NCBI RefSeq assembly: GCF_011290685.1
Contig: NZ_JAANYN010000012.1
Coordinates: 1-45,900 of the forward strand
DNA length: 45,900 nucleotides
Direction of reading: 5' to 3'
Source: Cyclobacterium plantarum
GTDB lineage: Bacteria > Bacteroidota > Bacteroidia > Cytophagales > Cyclobacteriaceae
Shown: positions 16,557 to 26,194 of the stretch, one piece after another
Numbering within the stretch: position 1 is the stretch's first letter
How the letters are laid out: each line of letters begins with the position of its first letter
Position numbers and translations under genes: made by a program
The notes under the pieces: model-generated
Databases searched by the model: none
Told to the model about the DNA's origin: nothing
What the model saw: the letters and a program-made list of their open reading frames with translations, nothing else

Positions 16557-17750
16557 TTAGCTGGAAGGCAAATAGCTTAAAATAGAATCTGCCATGCGTT
16601 GATTGACTTTTTCCCGAAGAAACTTTTCTATAAATACAGATCGGTCTGCGGGAACAAAGGCCCCTAAATCGTGTTCTTGTAGTCGATTCACCAATCCCTG
16701 GTGATCACCGGGATCAAACAATAAGGTATCGGGAAGGTTTTCCCGGAGGAATTTCCGGGAATAGCCCCCTACCCCGGCAAGCACTGGTTTTTTAAACATG
16801 GCCAGTTCGAAAACCTTTGAAGGCAGTACTTTTTTAAAGGCGTTGTAGTCATTAAGATGCATCAGTAAATAATCAGCTTCCTGGTATGCTGCTAACAGTT
16901 CTACACGGCTAACCGGAGGATGCAAGGTTACGTTTGTAAGCTTTAGTTCGCGGATCTTTTGTTCCAGCAAAGGACGGGTACCGCCGTCTCCGATCAGTTT
17001 GAAATGAAATTCATCTCCCAGGGATGTAGCCGCCTGCGGAATGATTTTTTCCAGGCCCTGCCCCTGCCCCATATTACCCGCATAAAGAATGGTTTTTTTA
17101 GCGGGGTCGGAACGAGAAGGGGAAGCCGTTTGCTCGTAGATACGAACGAACTCAGGGTCAATTCCATTGGTGTAGTAACTGATTGTAGCCTGCGAATAGG
17201 GGGCGAAATAAGGAGCAAATCCCGGACTGATCAGATTGATATGGCTGGCATAGGTAAAAGTCTGTTTTTCCAGCACCTTCAAAACCGGCAAAGTAGCCTT
17301 CCTGACCAGTGGATTGTGTAATACTTCGGCCATGGTATCGACAAAGATATCGCGGACATCCAGGTACAAGGGCACCTTTAAGCTGCTGGCAACGCGATAG
17401 CCCAGGTAGGCCGTAAACAAACGGCTGCTGGAAGAAAAGACCAGATCGTACTTAATTCCTTTCACTTGTTTCCGGACCTGCTCGTAATAGGTTTTAAAAC
17501 TCAGGATCTGATCTTTGATACCACTTTTATGTTTGGGGATGGCTATCCGATGAATGAAAACATTCCCCAAAGTCTCGTCTTCAGGAGCTTCCTGAGAAAA
17601 GGAACCATAGCGGTTGGGAAGCGTCGTCATCACATCTATCCTCACATCAGGATTCGTCCGAGCCAGGCATTCCAGTAAAGGGGTATTCCGAAAAGAACCA
17701 GCACATAAGTCTGGTTTAAAATAAAAAGTAAGATAAAGTATTCTCTTCAA
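16557..17750 (-). CDS. GT4 glycosyltransferase, WbuB-like
   Basis: A 397-aa cytoplasmic/peripheral glycosyltransferase with a GT-B fold: an N-terminal acceptor domain (YFKPDLCAGSFRNTPLLE) and a C-terminal donor domain (ILYAGNMGQGQGLEKIIP, then an ExxxxxP region around KVFELAMFKKPVLAG). It resembles WbuB-type FucNAc transferases; together with the epimerase just downstream it suggests addition of an N-acetylated 6-deoxy sugar. It starts with TTG at 17750 overlapping the previous stop (TTGA). Base composition is ordinary for the locus, in contrast to its AT-rich upstream neighbour. Confidence 0.85.
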   Translation of the reverse strand: MKRILYLTFYFKPDLCAGSFRNTPLLECLARTNPDVRIDVMTTLPNRYGSFSQEAPEDETLGNVFIHRIAIPKHKSGIKDQILSFKTYYEQVRKQVKGIKYDLVFSSSSRLFTAYLGYRVASSLKVPLYLDVRDIFVDTMAEVLHNPLVRKATLPVLKVLEKQTFTYASHINLISPGFAPYFAPYSQATISYYTNGIDPEFVRIYEQTASPSRSDPAKKTILYAGNMGQGQGLEKIIPQAATSLGDEFHFKLIGDGGTRPLLEQKIRELKLTNVTLHPPVSRVELLAAYQEADYLLMHLNDYNAFKKVLPSKVFELAMFKKPVLAGVGGYSRKFLRENLPDTLLFDPGDHQGLVNRLQEHDLGAFVPADRSVFIEKFLREKVNQRMADSILSYLPSS

Positions 17751-18847
17751 GCCATTAGGATTTTGCGAATAACATCAATTTGAGACTCCCAAACAAATCT
17801 ATCTTTAAGTTCCATTGCATGTTTTTTATAAAATTTATAGTCCTCCTTTAAGCGCCGTATCGCGACCTCTATATCCCTCGAGTTTTCGCCAAAAGAATCG
17901 ACTACGATACCGCACTCATGCCTTTCGACAACCGTAGCCATAGTAGGGTTTTTCCCAACGATTACAGGAAGACCATAGTTTAGACTATGGTATAACCTAT
18001 TTGGCGCACAATAAAAGTTATTCAAATTTCTATTAGTATAAAATACAAATGAAAATTTCGATTTACTTAAGTAATAAGGTAAGACAGAACTTGGTTTTTT
18101 ACCTAAAACCAATATATATTCATCAAAACCAATTACAGAACTCCTAACGTTTTTAAAAACCTCATTCTTTTCACCTACAACCAATAGAGGCATTTTGGCA
18201 TCAACACATGCTTGAGCAAGACTACCAAAACTTCTGGAAGGATGCGTAGCACTTTGGCAATAAGCAAAAAAATCAACATGAGACCAATTTTCAAAACTAT
18301 CATCTCTATAAGACAAAAGTGATTTATGGTTCGAATTGGAAGGGTAATTCTCGAGAACAAGATAATCATGTATCGAAAATTCTGTTTTCATGAGTTCACC
18401 TCTTGATTGGTTTGCAACAATAACTTTAGATGACTTTTTTAATGCATAATTAAAAATCCTTTTTAATACCTTATTTTTAAACACGATTTGAGGTGGAAGT
18501 TCGTGCAAATCCCAGATTACTTTAGAATTACTAAGGAAAGGAATAACAAACATCATTATTGGGTCATGAACCCAAACTAAGGAATATCTGGAATCACGAA
18601 TGAAAAATAATTTGTAAACTAGCAGATAAAAAATAGAAAAAAATCGAAAAAATAAATTATTTGAAAGTTTACTAAAATTATATAAATTTTTAAAAACAAC
18701 TTTATCGATAAACACATTAGATTTAACATCCTCTAATACATAAGCTGTAATACTATTTACATCCATTTGAAGCAACGAATTAATCTCTTTTTTTAGTCGT
18801 TCGTCAAATAAAATTGATGAGGTTTTAATTAAAATAAGAACGTTCAT
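17747..18847 (-). CDS. GT4-type glycosyltransferase
   Basis: A 366-aa protein with two Rossmann-like halves: the N-terminal part has WDLHELPPQIVFKNK, and the C-terminal part has YYLSKSKFSFVFYTNRNLNNF, CAPNRLYHSLNYGLPVIVG and a GIVVD motif typical of GT4 donor domains. The sugar and linkage cannot be read from sequence. It is coupled to the WbuB-like gene by overlap. AT-rich codon use begins here and continues to about 28.7 kb, marking the structure-specific part of the locus. The dead IS1595-type element lies directly upstream. Confidence 0.75.
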   Translation of the reverse strand: MNVLILIKTSSILFDERLKKEINSLLQMDVNSITAYVLEDVKSNVFIDKVVFKNLYNFSKLSNNLFFRFFSIFYLLVYKLFFIRDSRYSLVWVHDPIMMFVIPFLSNSKVIWDLHELPPQIVFKNKVLKRIFNYALKKSSKVIVANQSRGELMKTEFSIHDYLVLENYPSNSNHKSLLSYRDDSFENWSHVDFFAYCQSATHPSRSFGSLAQACVDAKMPLLVVGEKNEVFKNVRSSVIGFDEYILVLGKKPSSVLPYYLSKSKFSFVFYTNRNLNNFYCAPNRLYHSLNYGLPVIVGKNPTMATVVERHECGIVVDSFGENSRDIEVAIRRLKEDYKFYKKHAMELKDRFVWESQIDVIRKILMA

Positions 18848-18895
18848 TTAATAAACAAATTTTTTAGAGGTTAAATAAATTGAATAAGGAATTTA

Positions 18896-19764
18896 TCAAA
18901 TAAACGTTTTGTACGAATAAGTTGGGTTTGCCACCATCCTTTGCAGTAGTTTCTCAAAAATCCCATATTTCATTTTATGGCGATTATACTGGTAGGTATA
19001 ATTGTGAATGTAGTCTTGATGATCCGTCACCGAATAATGAGTTCCTCTCTACCAAGCTTTGAACATCAAAATTACCCGACGCATATGCTTAAAATATCTC
19101 TCCTGATTTTTAACGAACAAGTTTTGGAAAATGGGCCTCCATACCATTCCAGCAATCTGTCTTTACCTGTGTATCTCTATCTATATAATCTGTCAAAAAA
19201 CCTCCTAGATTGATCTTTGAGTCGGTTTCAATAATCCTTTCGTACCAACGGGAAACAATACCTAGCCACTTTCTATGGACACCACCAGGATTTTCTTATT
19301 CCCCTCGCTTCCTCCAAGAGCTTAGCCAACCTGCCCGGCTACACGGGTTCCGTCTACTTCTACTTTCCCCGCCATGTGCAAGTCTAGGCTATTTTCAATT
19401 AACTTCATCACTTTCCGCTGAAAAGCCAACAAGTATTTCGCCTGAGCTCAAATCTAGGGCTTAATTCCCCGCTACTAACGCCATTTTTGGCAGTAGATAC
19501 AGAATAAACAATATAGAAGACCTTAAGAAGAGAGAGTTAACTGTTGTGAAAAAGAGTGCCAGCCGTCGGTGATTCTAGACTGCGACATTTGGTACACTAT
19601 TTGTCAATTTCATTAAACGCCTTGTAATGATGTGAATGGCGGCATTTCTTACAAATATAGCCATCTCTACTCTTCATATCTGCCAAATACTCATAACATG
19701 ATCTATAATAGGGCAACTGGTCTTTAAAACCAAATATAGAAAGGCTCTTATAATTCCTTTCCAT
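18896..19764 (-). pseudogene. Degenerate IS1595-family transposase
   Basis: Reading the minus strand gives a zinc-ribbon N-terminus (MERNYKSLSIFGFKDQLPYY, then CKKCRHSHHYKAF), an in-frame TAG (19597-19599), then CTKCRSLESPTAGTLFHNS, a helix with STAKNGVSSGEL, DGTRVAG near the first catalytic Asp, and finally TDHQDYIHNYTYQYNRHKMK and GIFEKLL ending at 18896. These are IS1595 landmarks in order, interrupted by several stops and at least one frameshift. The length (about 0.87 kb) fits one full transposase. Terminal inverted repeats could not be fixed by eye. It sits between a GT4 gene and wzy in the AT-rich core. Confidence 0.8.
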
Positions 19765-19865
19765 AAAATCACCGCTAAATGGTATTATACCCTTATTTTT
19801 GCCATTTAATAAACGAATTGTTCAATAACATATAATAAGAAAAAAATTTGAACAAATTTAATACT

Positions 19866-21068
19866 TCAAAAAATACCTTTTCTTTTTATTACATTGGCAA
19901 CAACAAATCCAGTAAAAGGAGTAATATATGCATCTCGCAAAAACGTCCCATCTAAAAAAAGTAGAAATAGAAGAATTAAACCACTACTAAACCAAATACC
20001 GCTTTCTATATGATTTAGAAAAAAAAAGAATATAAATCTTTTAATCAAATTATATAAATAAAATATAAAAAATATAATAACTAAAAATAATCCAAAGGTA
20101 TAGGTTAACTCCAACAATGGAAAATCTATAAAAATTCCAAGGGAACTATCAATAGAAGTTCTCTTACTGACAAAGCCTCTAGGGAAAATTAAATCATCTA
20201 TGGAGTTAAAGTAAATGTTAAAATTATTTGATCGAATATTGTCAGCATTTGAAAACTCACCTTGAAGAAGTGACTCGGATTTCAAAAAAACTCTAAGATG
20301 GAGATCCGGAGAAATTGAAAAGAAATATGAAGAAATAGAAGAATAATTAATAATTATGAGAAAAATGAACAGAACTGGAATAATAAATCGTTTTATAGCC
20401 TGAAAGAAATCTATTTTAAACGAGGAGAAAAAAGACAATGTCAAAGAAATAATAAAAACAAAAATTTGTCTTCTAACCCCGGAAAAAAAAGAAAGAAAAG
20501 TACAAACAATTAATGAAAAAACCTGAATTCTTCTAAGATTAATAAAAACAGGTATAATTACTAAAAGTGACAACGCAACCATATTGCCGTATACTGCCAA
20601 AGAACCATCTGTCTGATTTCCTACAACTAGAGAATTGAATTGCAATAAACTTAATATCAACCAACCAAAGGTTGAACCAAAGCAAATATAAAAAACATCC
20701 TCAAGGGATGTTTCATTATACCTATTGAAAACAGAAATTGCTAAAACCAAATAGAAATAACCTCTGAATGTGGAAAGTATAGATATTAAATCATATTTTT
20801 GATAAATAAAAGAAATAAATAGAATTAAAAAAAGAAATAACATCGAGAACTGCATAGTATATCCCCGTGTAAGCCTAAAATCAACCTTATTTTTTATTAA
20901 AGGAAAAAAAGCAAGAAAAAAAAATTCGGGAACTGCAAAAGGAAGTCTTAACAATTCGATAGTAATAAAAGAAGAGACCGGAGAAAAAGTAAAAAAACCA
21001 AAGGAAAAAAAGACAAAAGAATATAAATTTGGTTTCCCGTTCATGAAACGTATCAAAATTTCATACAT
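19866..21068 (-). CDS. wzy: Wzy-like O-antigen/capsule polymerase
   Basis: A 400-aa integral membrane protein with roughly ten to twelve hydrophobic segments, a larger soluble loop around the ...FNIYFNSIDDLIFPRGF part and almost no conserved sequence, as usual for Wzy. It would link lipid-carried repeat units in the periplasm. The start is ATG 21068, overlapping the upstream GT gene by eight bases; a TTG at 21089 is less likely. It is very AT-rich. It is the only protein in the locus with this polytopic profile besides WecA and Wzx, which supports the polymerase call. Confidence 0.75.
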   Translation of the reverse strand: MYEILIRFMNGKPNLYSFVFFSFGFFTFSPVSSFITIELLRLPFAVPEFFFLAFFPLIKNKVDFRLTRGYTMQFSMLFLFLILFISFIYQKYDLISILSTFRGYFYLVLAISVFNRYNETSLEDVFYICFGSTFGWLILSLLQFNSLVVGNQTDGSLAVYGNMVALSLLVIIPVFINLRRIQVFSLIVCTFLSFFSGVRRQIFVFIISLTLSFFSSFKIDFFQAIKRFIIPVLFIFLIIINYSSISSYFFSISPDLHLRVFLKSESLLQGEFSNADNIRSNNFNIYFNSIDDLIFPRGFVSKRTSIDSSLGIFIDFPLLELTYTFGLFLVIIFFIFYLYNLIKRFIFFFFLNHIESGIWFSSGLILLFLLFLDGTFLRDAYITPFTGFVVANVIKRKGIF

Positions 21069-22263
21069 AACTACCAACGATGGATTCAATAATTATTTTT
21101 GCGAAAAAATTTGGACTTCTATGTTTAACAAAATTATCAAATACCTGACAATCAACGTTTTGAAATGATCCATTAAAAAAAACATTTTTTATTGACTCAG
21201 CAATGCCTTCAGGATTGTCCTGCTCAATAAAATATCCTAAATTATTTTCTTCTACAATTTCTCTTAATAAGCCATGACCCGTAACTAAAACAAATTTATG
21301 CGAGGACGCAGCGTGCCCAAGAAAACCACTAGATCCTTCACTTCGTTTATAAGGAAGAATCAATATAAAACATTGATTAATCGCTGTCTTCATAAATTCC
21401 TTTGAAACGAATCTATTGTCAAAGATTATCGAACTTGTACAATCCTTATTCAGTTTTTCGATCAAGGTTATAATTCTGTTATTAGCTTCACTATTGACTG
21501 GTTTACCAATTAATAAAAATGATGTAGAAGCGACAATATTTTCCGGTAATAGTGAAATCGATTCTAATAAATCAAAGGTGCCCTTTCTAAAACCTAAGGA
21601 ACCGATATGGAGAAATATTTTTCTGTGCTCATCTATATTGTAATATTGCTTTAAATTTAAACCTTCTATTGAACAGAGATCTGGAACAGGATCAGGTAAG
21701 AAAATAAATTTTGAAGTATTAAATTTCTTATTATAAAAATGAACGGCTTTTTTATCATTTAAAATAAAGATATTTCTTATTGATGAATTTAGAAGAACCA
21801 ATCTTAAGAAAATAAATTTCCTAAAATACTTAATTTTATTGAAAAGTGTTCTCCTTGAGGCTCGAAAAAACGGCATAAATAGAATACCTGATAATTTATA
21901 CTTCGGTCTACGTAATAATAATGGTAATTGAAAAATATTAAATACCATTAAACAGACATGATCTACTTTAAATTTATTCGCATAATAATCCATGATTCTA
22001 AAACTATCTATAGATCTTTTTAACAACGACGGATTATTAAGATAGTCATAATCGAATTTACATTCCTCGATAAGTTCACAATTCACTATATTTTCTGCTT
22101 CTTCCCAAATATCAGGAAAATTGTCTTTAAATCCAGTACCAACTACAAAGTAAAAATAAGAATGATTATTTTCCGAAGATAAAAAATCAAGGAGATACTT
22201 TAAATATTCTGAATGATGTCCACTCATCGCTGTATCAAAAATTAATACATTATTACGGTACAT
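21061..22263 (-). CDS. GT4 glycosyltransferase
   Basis: A 400-aa protein with a GT-B layout: N-terminal DTAMSGHHSEYLKYLLDF, then IFLHIGSLGFRKGTFDLLES (donor domain entry) and PYKRSEGSSGFLGHAASSHK, where the usual acidic ExxxxxxxE motif is reduced. It ends NFFAKIIIESIVGSYV. It probably adds one sugar of the repeat unit; specificity is unknown. Its stop overlaps the wzy start, so both belong to one transcript. AT-rich like its neighbours. Confidence 0.75.
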   Translation of the reverse strand: MYRNNVLIFDTAMSGHHSEYLKYLLDFLSSENNHSYFYFVVGTGFKDNFPDIWEEAENIVNCELIEECKFDYDYLNNPSLLKRSIDSFRIMDYYANKFKVDHVCLMVFNIFQLPLLLRRPKYKLSGILFMPFFRASRRTLFNKIKYFRKFIFLRLVLLNSSIRNIFILNDKKAVHFYNKKFNTSKFIFLPDPVPDLCSIEGLNLKQYYNIDEHRKIFLHIGSLGFRKGTFDLLESISLLPENIVASTSFLLIGKPVNSEANNRIITLIEKLNKDCTSSIIFDNRFVSKEFMKTAINQCFILILPYKRSEGSSGFLGHAASSHKFVLVTGHGLLREIVEENNLGYFIEQDNPEGIAESIKNVFFNGSFQNVDCQVFDNFVKHRSPNFFAKIIIESIVGSYV

Positions 22264-22315
22264 AATTATAAATTATATATCAAAACCTAACATTAATTCA
22301 AAAAAATATCACTTA

Positions 22316-23254
22316 CTATTTAAAACCAATCCAAATTTGTAATAAAAATCTATTTATACGAACTGGAAAATAAACTAGCAACAAAGATTTCACAAATAGT
22401 TTATTACTATTGATTTCTTTTTTTATTAATTTAACTTGTTTTAGACAAGAACTATCCTTTCTGTATCCCCAAATAAAATAGGCTGCCATGTTATTAATAT
22501 AAAATTGTAAATTATCATTTTTTGATTTTGAAAGTTGTCCATTTAGTATATAACTAACCCAGTGCCTTTCTATAGGAGGCCGATTCCCTGTTAACCTTTT
22601 TTCTGGATTAATATCGCAACAATAAAATGTTAAAGGAGTATTAAGATAAATAATTTGAGATTTTAGAGAAACTCTTGAAAAAAAATCATAGTCTTCATAG
22701 TATGAGATTCTTTCATCAAAGTCACCTACTTGAAGTATAACCTTTTTATTGACTACACAACATGATGTATGGAAAGGCAATTCATATATCTGATATTCTC
22801 TGAAATATTCAAATAAATCAAATTCTACACTTTCGTTAGTACTCGCAAGCTCCGTAACACTTTTTAAAGTATTCTTACCTCCATTCTCAATCCTGTAGTA
22901 GGAGGAAAAATATAAACATCTATTAGGATACTTTCCAATTAATTCTGAAATTTCTTCCAAATAAAAAGGCGACCAATAGTCGTCTGCATCAAGGAATGCC
23001 AGGTAGTCGTATTTAGCCGATTGAATACCGACATTTCTCGCACTGGAGACGCCACCGTTGTCTTTCGAAATAACACGTATCCGCTTATCGGAAAATGCGG
23101 TTACTATAGCAATGCTTTGATCGACGGAACCATCGTCTACCACAATACACTCGAAATTTCCTTGAGTCTGGTTTATGACACTCTCTAAACAACGTCCAAT
23201 ATAGTCCTCTTTATTGTACAAAGGGATAATTATGGAAAAATACAGCTCTTTCAA
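22316..23254 (-). CDS. GT2 family glycosyltransferase
   Basis: A 312-aa protein with the classic GT-A beginning FSIIIPLYNKEDYIGRCLES, VVDDGS, SAKYDYLAFLDADDYW (the DxD motif) and a short C-terminal hydrophobic stretch. It transfers a sugar from a nucleotide donor to the lipid-linked oligosaccharide on the cytoplasmic face. The start is TTG at 23254, seven bases after the stop of the pyruvyltransferase gene. The sugar is not predictable. Confidence 0.87.
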   Translation of the reverse strand: MKELYFSIIIPLYNKEDYIGRCLESVINQTQGNFECIVVDDGSVDQSIAIVTAFSDKRIRVISKDNGGVSSARNVGIQSAKYDYLAFLDADDYWSPFYLEEISELIGKYPNRCLYFSSYYRIENGGKNTLKSVTELASTNESVEFDLFEYFREYQIYELPFHTSCCVVNKKVILQVGDFDERISYYEDYDFFSRVSLKSQIIYLNTPLTFYCCDINPEKRLTGNRPPIERHWVSYILNGQLSKSKNDNLQFYINNMAAYFIWGYRKDSSCLKQVKLIKKEINSNKLFVKSLLLVYFPVRINRFLLQIWIGFK

Positions 23255-23261
23255 CTAACGT

Positions 23262-24359
23262 TCATTTTAATGCGCGACTTAGAAAGGTTTTTCCAACGTC
23301 TCCCATGCTGATAATTCTTTCATCAACGAATGACCAATCGATAGTCATTAAAGACGCTTCAGTGGTAGATGCGATGGTTGTCCCATCTACAGCGAGCTGA
23401 TTCAGTTCCAGTCGTTTCAACAGCGACAATATTCGTTCATCTCGATTAAATCCTTTACCCCACTTAAGGAATAAAAACGGCGTGTGCGTAAAAAGAGCAA
23501 ACAATACCGCATGATAGGAGTCCGTTATCAATAACTTGCTTTTAGAAATCGCACGAATCCAATCGAATGGACTAAAGTTGATACCCTTCATATCTAGTTT
23601 TTCCAAATCCGAAAATGAATCCAGACTACAGGCAAGTGATTCTAAAATTACCCCTCTCTCCTGGTTACCCTTGGCCAAAATAAATTTTGATACCTTTTTC
23701 CGTTTGTTTTCAGCATTCAAATTAAGGTGCTCTTTCCAATTAATCAAAAATGTCGGGTCGGGAGTCCATTCCGCCTTAGCTAAACCGATCCGCGTTAAGT
23801 AGAAAACCAGACTATCTTCCCTCGCCCCTAGCTGGTCAAATTTACTCAGAGAATCAAGCGCTACGGCCTGCATGTCATTGGAAAATACCTCTCCACCCGA
23901 ACTTGCTGCATAAGAAATTCTTTTGATAGTTTCATGGCCAAAATTCAAAAAATAAACTGGCATGTCATGCGCTAAAACTATTTTAGGACTCCAAATCTGA
24001 TCGCTTCCTACTATGTACATATCAGCGTCCGGTGGTGTTTCCTGTAATTGCTTGAGGGAACGATAGGTAGCGCTAGTCCTAAGTAAATTCTCGTCTTGAA
24101 ACTTTTTGAAAACTTTCGCTTTGAGGAAATCGAATTTGAGCTCAACTAGATTCCTTTTGAATTTTGAATAAGTTGAACCCGGGCTTTTTCCTAGGACATT
24201 AATAATAAATAATAATAGTTTACTATATTTTTTTTTGCGTTTGTAGTTTATAAACGAAACATCGTTCCCCTGTGAAGAAAGAAACGCTTTTAATGCATAG
24301 GCCTGGAGGTTTGCTCCATAATTTAACTCTGAGTGAAATGTTAGAATTTTAATTTTCAT
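23262..24359 (-). CDS. Polysaccharide pyruvyl transferase family protein
   Basis: A 365-aa protein with family marks: LTFHSELNYGANLQAYAL at the N-terminus, PDADMYIVGSDQIWSPK in the middle and LITDSYHAVLFALFTHTPFLF towards the end (the conserved SxHxxxFA-like helix). Such enzymes (CsaB/WcaK type) add a pyruvate ketal from phosphoenolpyruvate onto a sugar, giving an acidic group. It lies between the MenD-like ThDP enzyme and the GT2 gene, about 46 bases after the former, so it is probably co-expressed. Some members may use other donors, so the exact modification is unproven. Confidence 0.85.
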   Translation of the reverse strand: MKIKILTFHSELNYGANLQAYALKAFLSSQGNDVSFINYKRKKKYSKLLLFIINVLGKSPGSTYSKFKRNLVELKFDFLKAKVFKKFQDENLLRTSATYRSLKQLQETPPDADMYIVGSDQIWSPKIVLAHDMPVYFLNFGHETIKRISYAASSGGEVFSNDMQAVALDSLSKFDQLGAREDSLVFYLTRIGLAKAEWTPDPTFLINWKEHLNLNAENKRKKVSKFILAKGNQERGVILESLACSLDSFSDLEKLDMKGINFSPFDWIRAISKSKLLITDSYHAVLFALFTHTPFLFLKWGKGFNRDERILSLLKRLELNQLAVDGTTIASTTEASLMTIDWSFVDERIISMGDVGKTFLSRALK

Positions 24360-24405
24360 TTAATTTCTTTAGGCACTTACAAATAAATTTCTCCAAACAT
24401 TAATA

Positions 24406-26160
24406 TTATTTCTTCCCAAGATTCTTTCGAAGTAAAGCCATCCCCCGATCTCCCAAAATGCCTTTCGCAGTTTGTTTCATTGTGGATTTCGCTCCAAAAA
24501 CTGTATCTTTATGAATACTCATCATCATTTCCAAAGCTTTGCTTTCGTCCTCACTGTTTGTAAACACTTCAAATACTATTGGCCGTGCCTTAGATTCTGT
24601 CTTAATAAAGCCACTATGTACGCTTAAAAATTCTTCTTTTGAAGTAGCAGATAAGTATTCAAAACCCAAATTCTCCGCATATTGCTTCACCAGGGTAGGC
24701 GATTGATTGCCAAAATGGCCCGCAGCCGAAATATATTCGTCCGCATAGTCTCGAAAATGAGAAGTGTGGTGTTTATACTGTTTAAACTCTGTCCCTTTGC
24801 CGTTGTTTACCAATAATATGCGGATATTGTTTCCAACGTGCCTATTTCCTAGAACATTCAAATCGTAAAAGAAAGCCAAATCTCCTATAACGCAATAAAA
24901 AATTTTATTCCTATTCGCCAGAGATGCACCAATTAACGTCGATACGCAACCATCTATCCCAAATCCGCCAACGTTCGACATTAATTCCACCCCCTCTGGC
25001 AACTCAAACAAGTTCCAAGACCGTAGACTATTTAATATTCCAAAATGAATTACAGAATTTTGGGGGATTTTATCTGCCAAGATATGTGCAAGGTAAATAT
25101 TCGAGAATGGAAGCTCTGGAATACTATTTCTCAAAGAACTTAGAAACCTATCACAACTTGTATAATAAGAATTATCTGACTCCTTGTCATTTGTATATTT
25201 GTTAAAAAAAACTGATTCATCCATTTCAAAAACTGTAGTAAGTTTTCGGAAAGTATCTCGGATCTCCCCATCTGGACTAACTCGCCAAACCTCCGTTCCG
25301 GACAACGAAATAGATGGATAATCACCTGTCACTTCTCCAATATGTATCATTAAGTCCGGTTTAAAAGTGGTCTTATCAAGGTACTGTTGAGAACCCACCA
25401 ATGAAAACAATAAACGATTTTTTCCGTGGTATCCACTTGTATGGTCGCAGAATACAACTGCACCGGTTGATAAACAAAAATTTTCTAAAGCATCTGCTTC
25501 TCGCTTATTCCACTTTCTATGAGAACCAACAAAAACAGCAATCCTACTGTCAGGCAACTTTGGAAGCTCATCCTTTGAGAAAAACCGATTGATTTTGCGA
25601 TAAGATGGAAGTACTTTGGTCGAATACGTTCGCTGCGAACTAGTTTGCAGATTAATATGCGCTGGTCCACCACCTCCACGTCCTAATTCAAGGATAGCTT
25701 TATTGACCGTGATCACACAATCCCACTCGTCCTCCGCATCCTTTATAATGGGCAGATTCAAACTAAGTCGGGCAACGTCATTTGGAATTACAGATCTGTC
25801 TATAACCTGGGCTATATGATGCCCCACCCTACCGACGGGCTGAGAAGAAGTGATTGCCAAAACTGGTAACTTGCGATAGAAAGCCTCAGTAAGGCCGGGT
25901 GCATAGTTTCTAGATGCAGTTGCTCCGGTACAACTGATTACAACCGGCTCGTTAGTCTCTGCTGCAAGACCACATGCAAGGTATGCTGCAGATCTCTCGT
26001 CTACTGAAGAATAAACTTCAAAGTATTTATCAAACTGGACACTGGCTACAAATGGAGAATTTGAGCTGCCAGGGGATGCTATAATCCGCTTAATTCCATG
26101 TGCTTTTAGTAACGAGAGTAGTACCTGAACATTCTTCTCGTCTGTATACATTGTGCTCAT
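24406..26160 (-). CDS. MenD-like thiamine-diphosphate enzyme, probably not MenD
   Basis: A 584-aa ThDP enzyme whose three domains follow MenD. Glu55 in SSVDERSAAYLACG matches the cofactor-activating Glu, and the ThDP/Mg motif is GDLAFFYDLN (426-435) with NNGKG (452-456). Residues that bind MenD substrates differ: SPGSR is SPGSS here (Ser33 for Arg33), and the SNRGASGIDG arginine is Val397 in SNVGGFGIDG; Arg380 in NSLRS is kept. It therefore probably decarboxylates a 2-oxo acid and transfers the aldehyde unit to a different acceptor. No other menaquinone gene is present; the neighbours are an SDR and a pyruvyltransferase. A role in making a branched or acylated sugar is inferred. Confidence 0.85.
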   Translation of the reverse strand: MSTMYTDEKNVQVLLSLLKAHGIKRIIASPGSSNSPFVASVQFDKYFEVYSSVDERSAAYLACGLAAETNEPVVISCTGATASRNYAPGLTEAFYRKLPVLAITSSQPVGRVGHHIAQVIDRSVIPNDVARLSLNLPIIKDAEDEWDCVITVNKAILELGRGGGGPAHINLQTSSQRTYSTKVLPSYRKINRFFSKDELPKLPDSRIAVFVGSHRKWNKREADALENFCLSTGAVVFCDHTSGYHGKNRLLFSLVGSQQYLDKTTFKPDLMIHIGEVTGDYPSISLSGTEVWRVSPDGEIRDTFRKLTTVFEMDESVFFNKYTNDKESDNSYYTSCDRFLSSLRNSIPELPFSNIYLAHILADKIPQNSVIHFGILNSLRSWNLFELPEGVELMSNVGGFGIDGCVSTLIGASLANRNKIFYCVIGDLAFFYDLNVLGNRHVGNNIRILLVNNGKGTEFKQYKHHTSHFRDYADEYISAAGHFGNQSPTLVKQYAENLGFEYLSATSKEEFLSVHSGFIKTESKARPIVFEVFTNSEDESKALEMMMSIHKDTVFGAKSTMKQTAKGILGDRGMALLRKNLGKK

Positions 26161-26194
26161 AGGGTAAAAATTTGGTAGATAAGATTGTTGTTAG

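Noticed and set aside
18977-19464. Two plus-strand frames between the GT4 gene and wzy
   Set aside because: They are antisense to the IS1595-type transposase remnant, whose zinc-ribbon and C-terminal motifs read on the minus strand.
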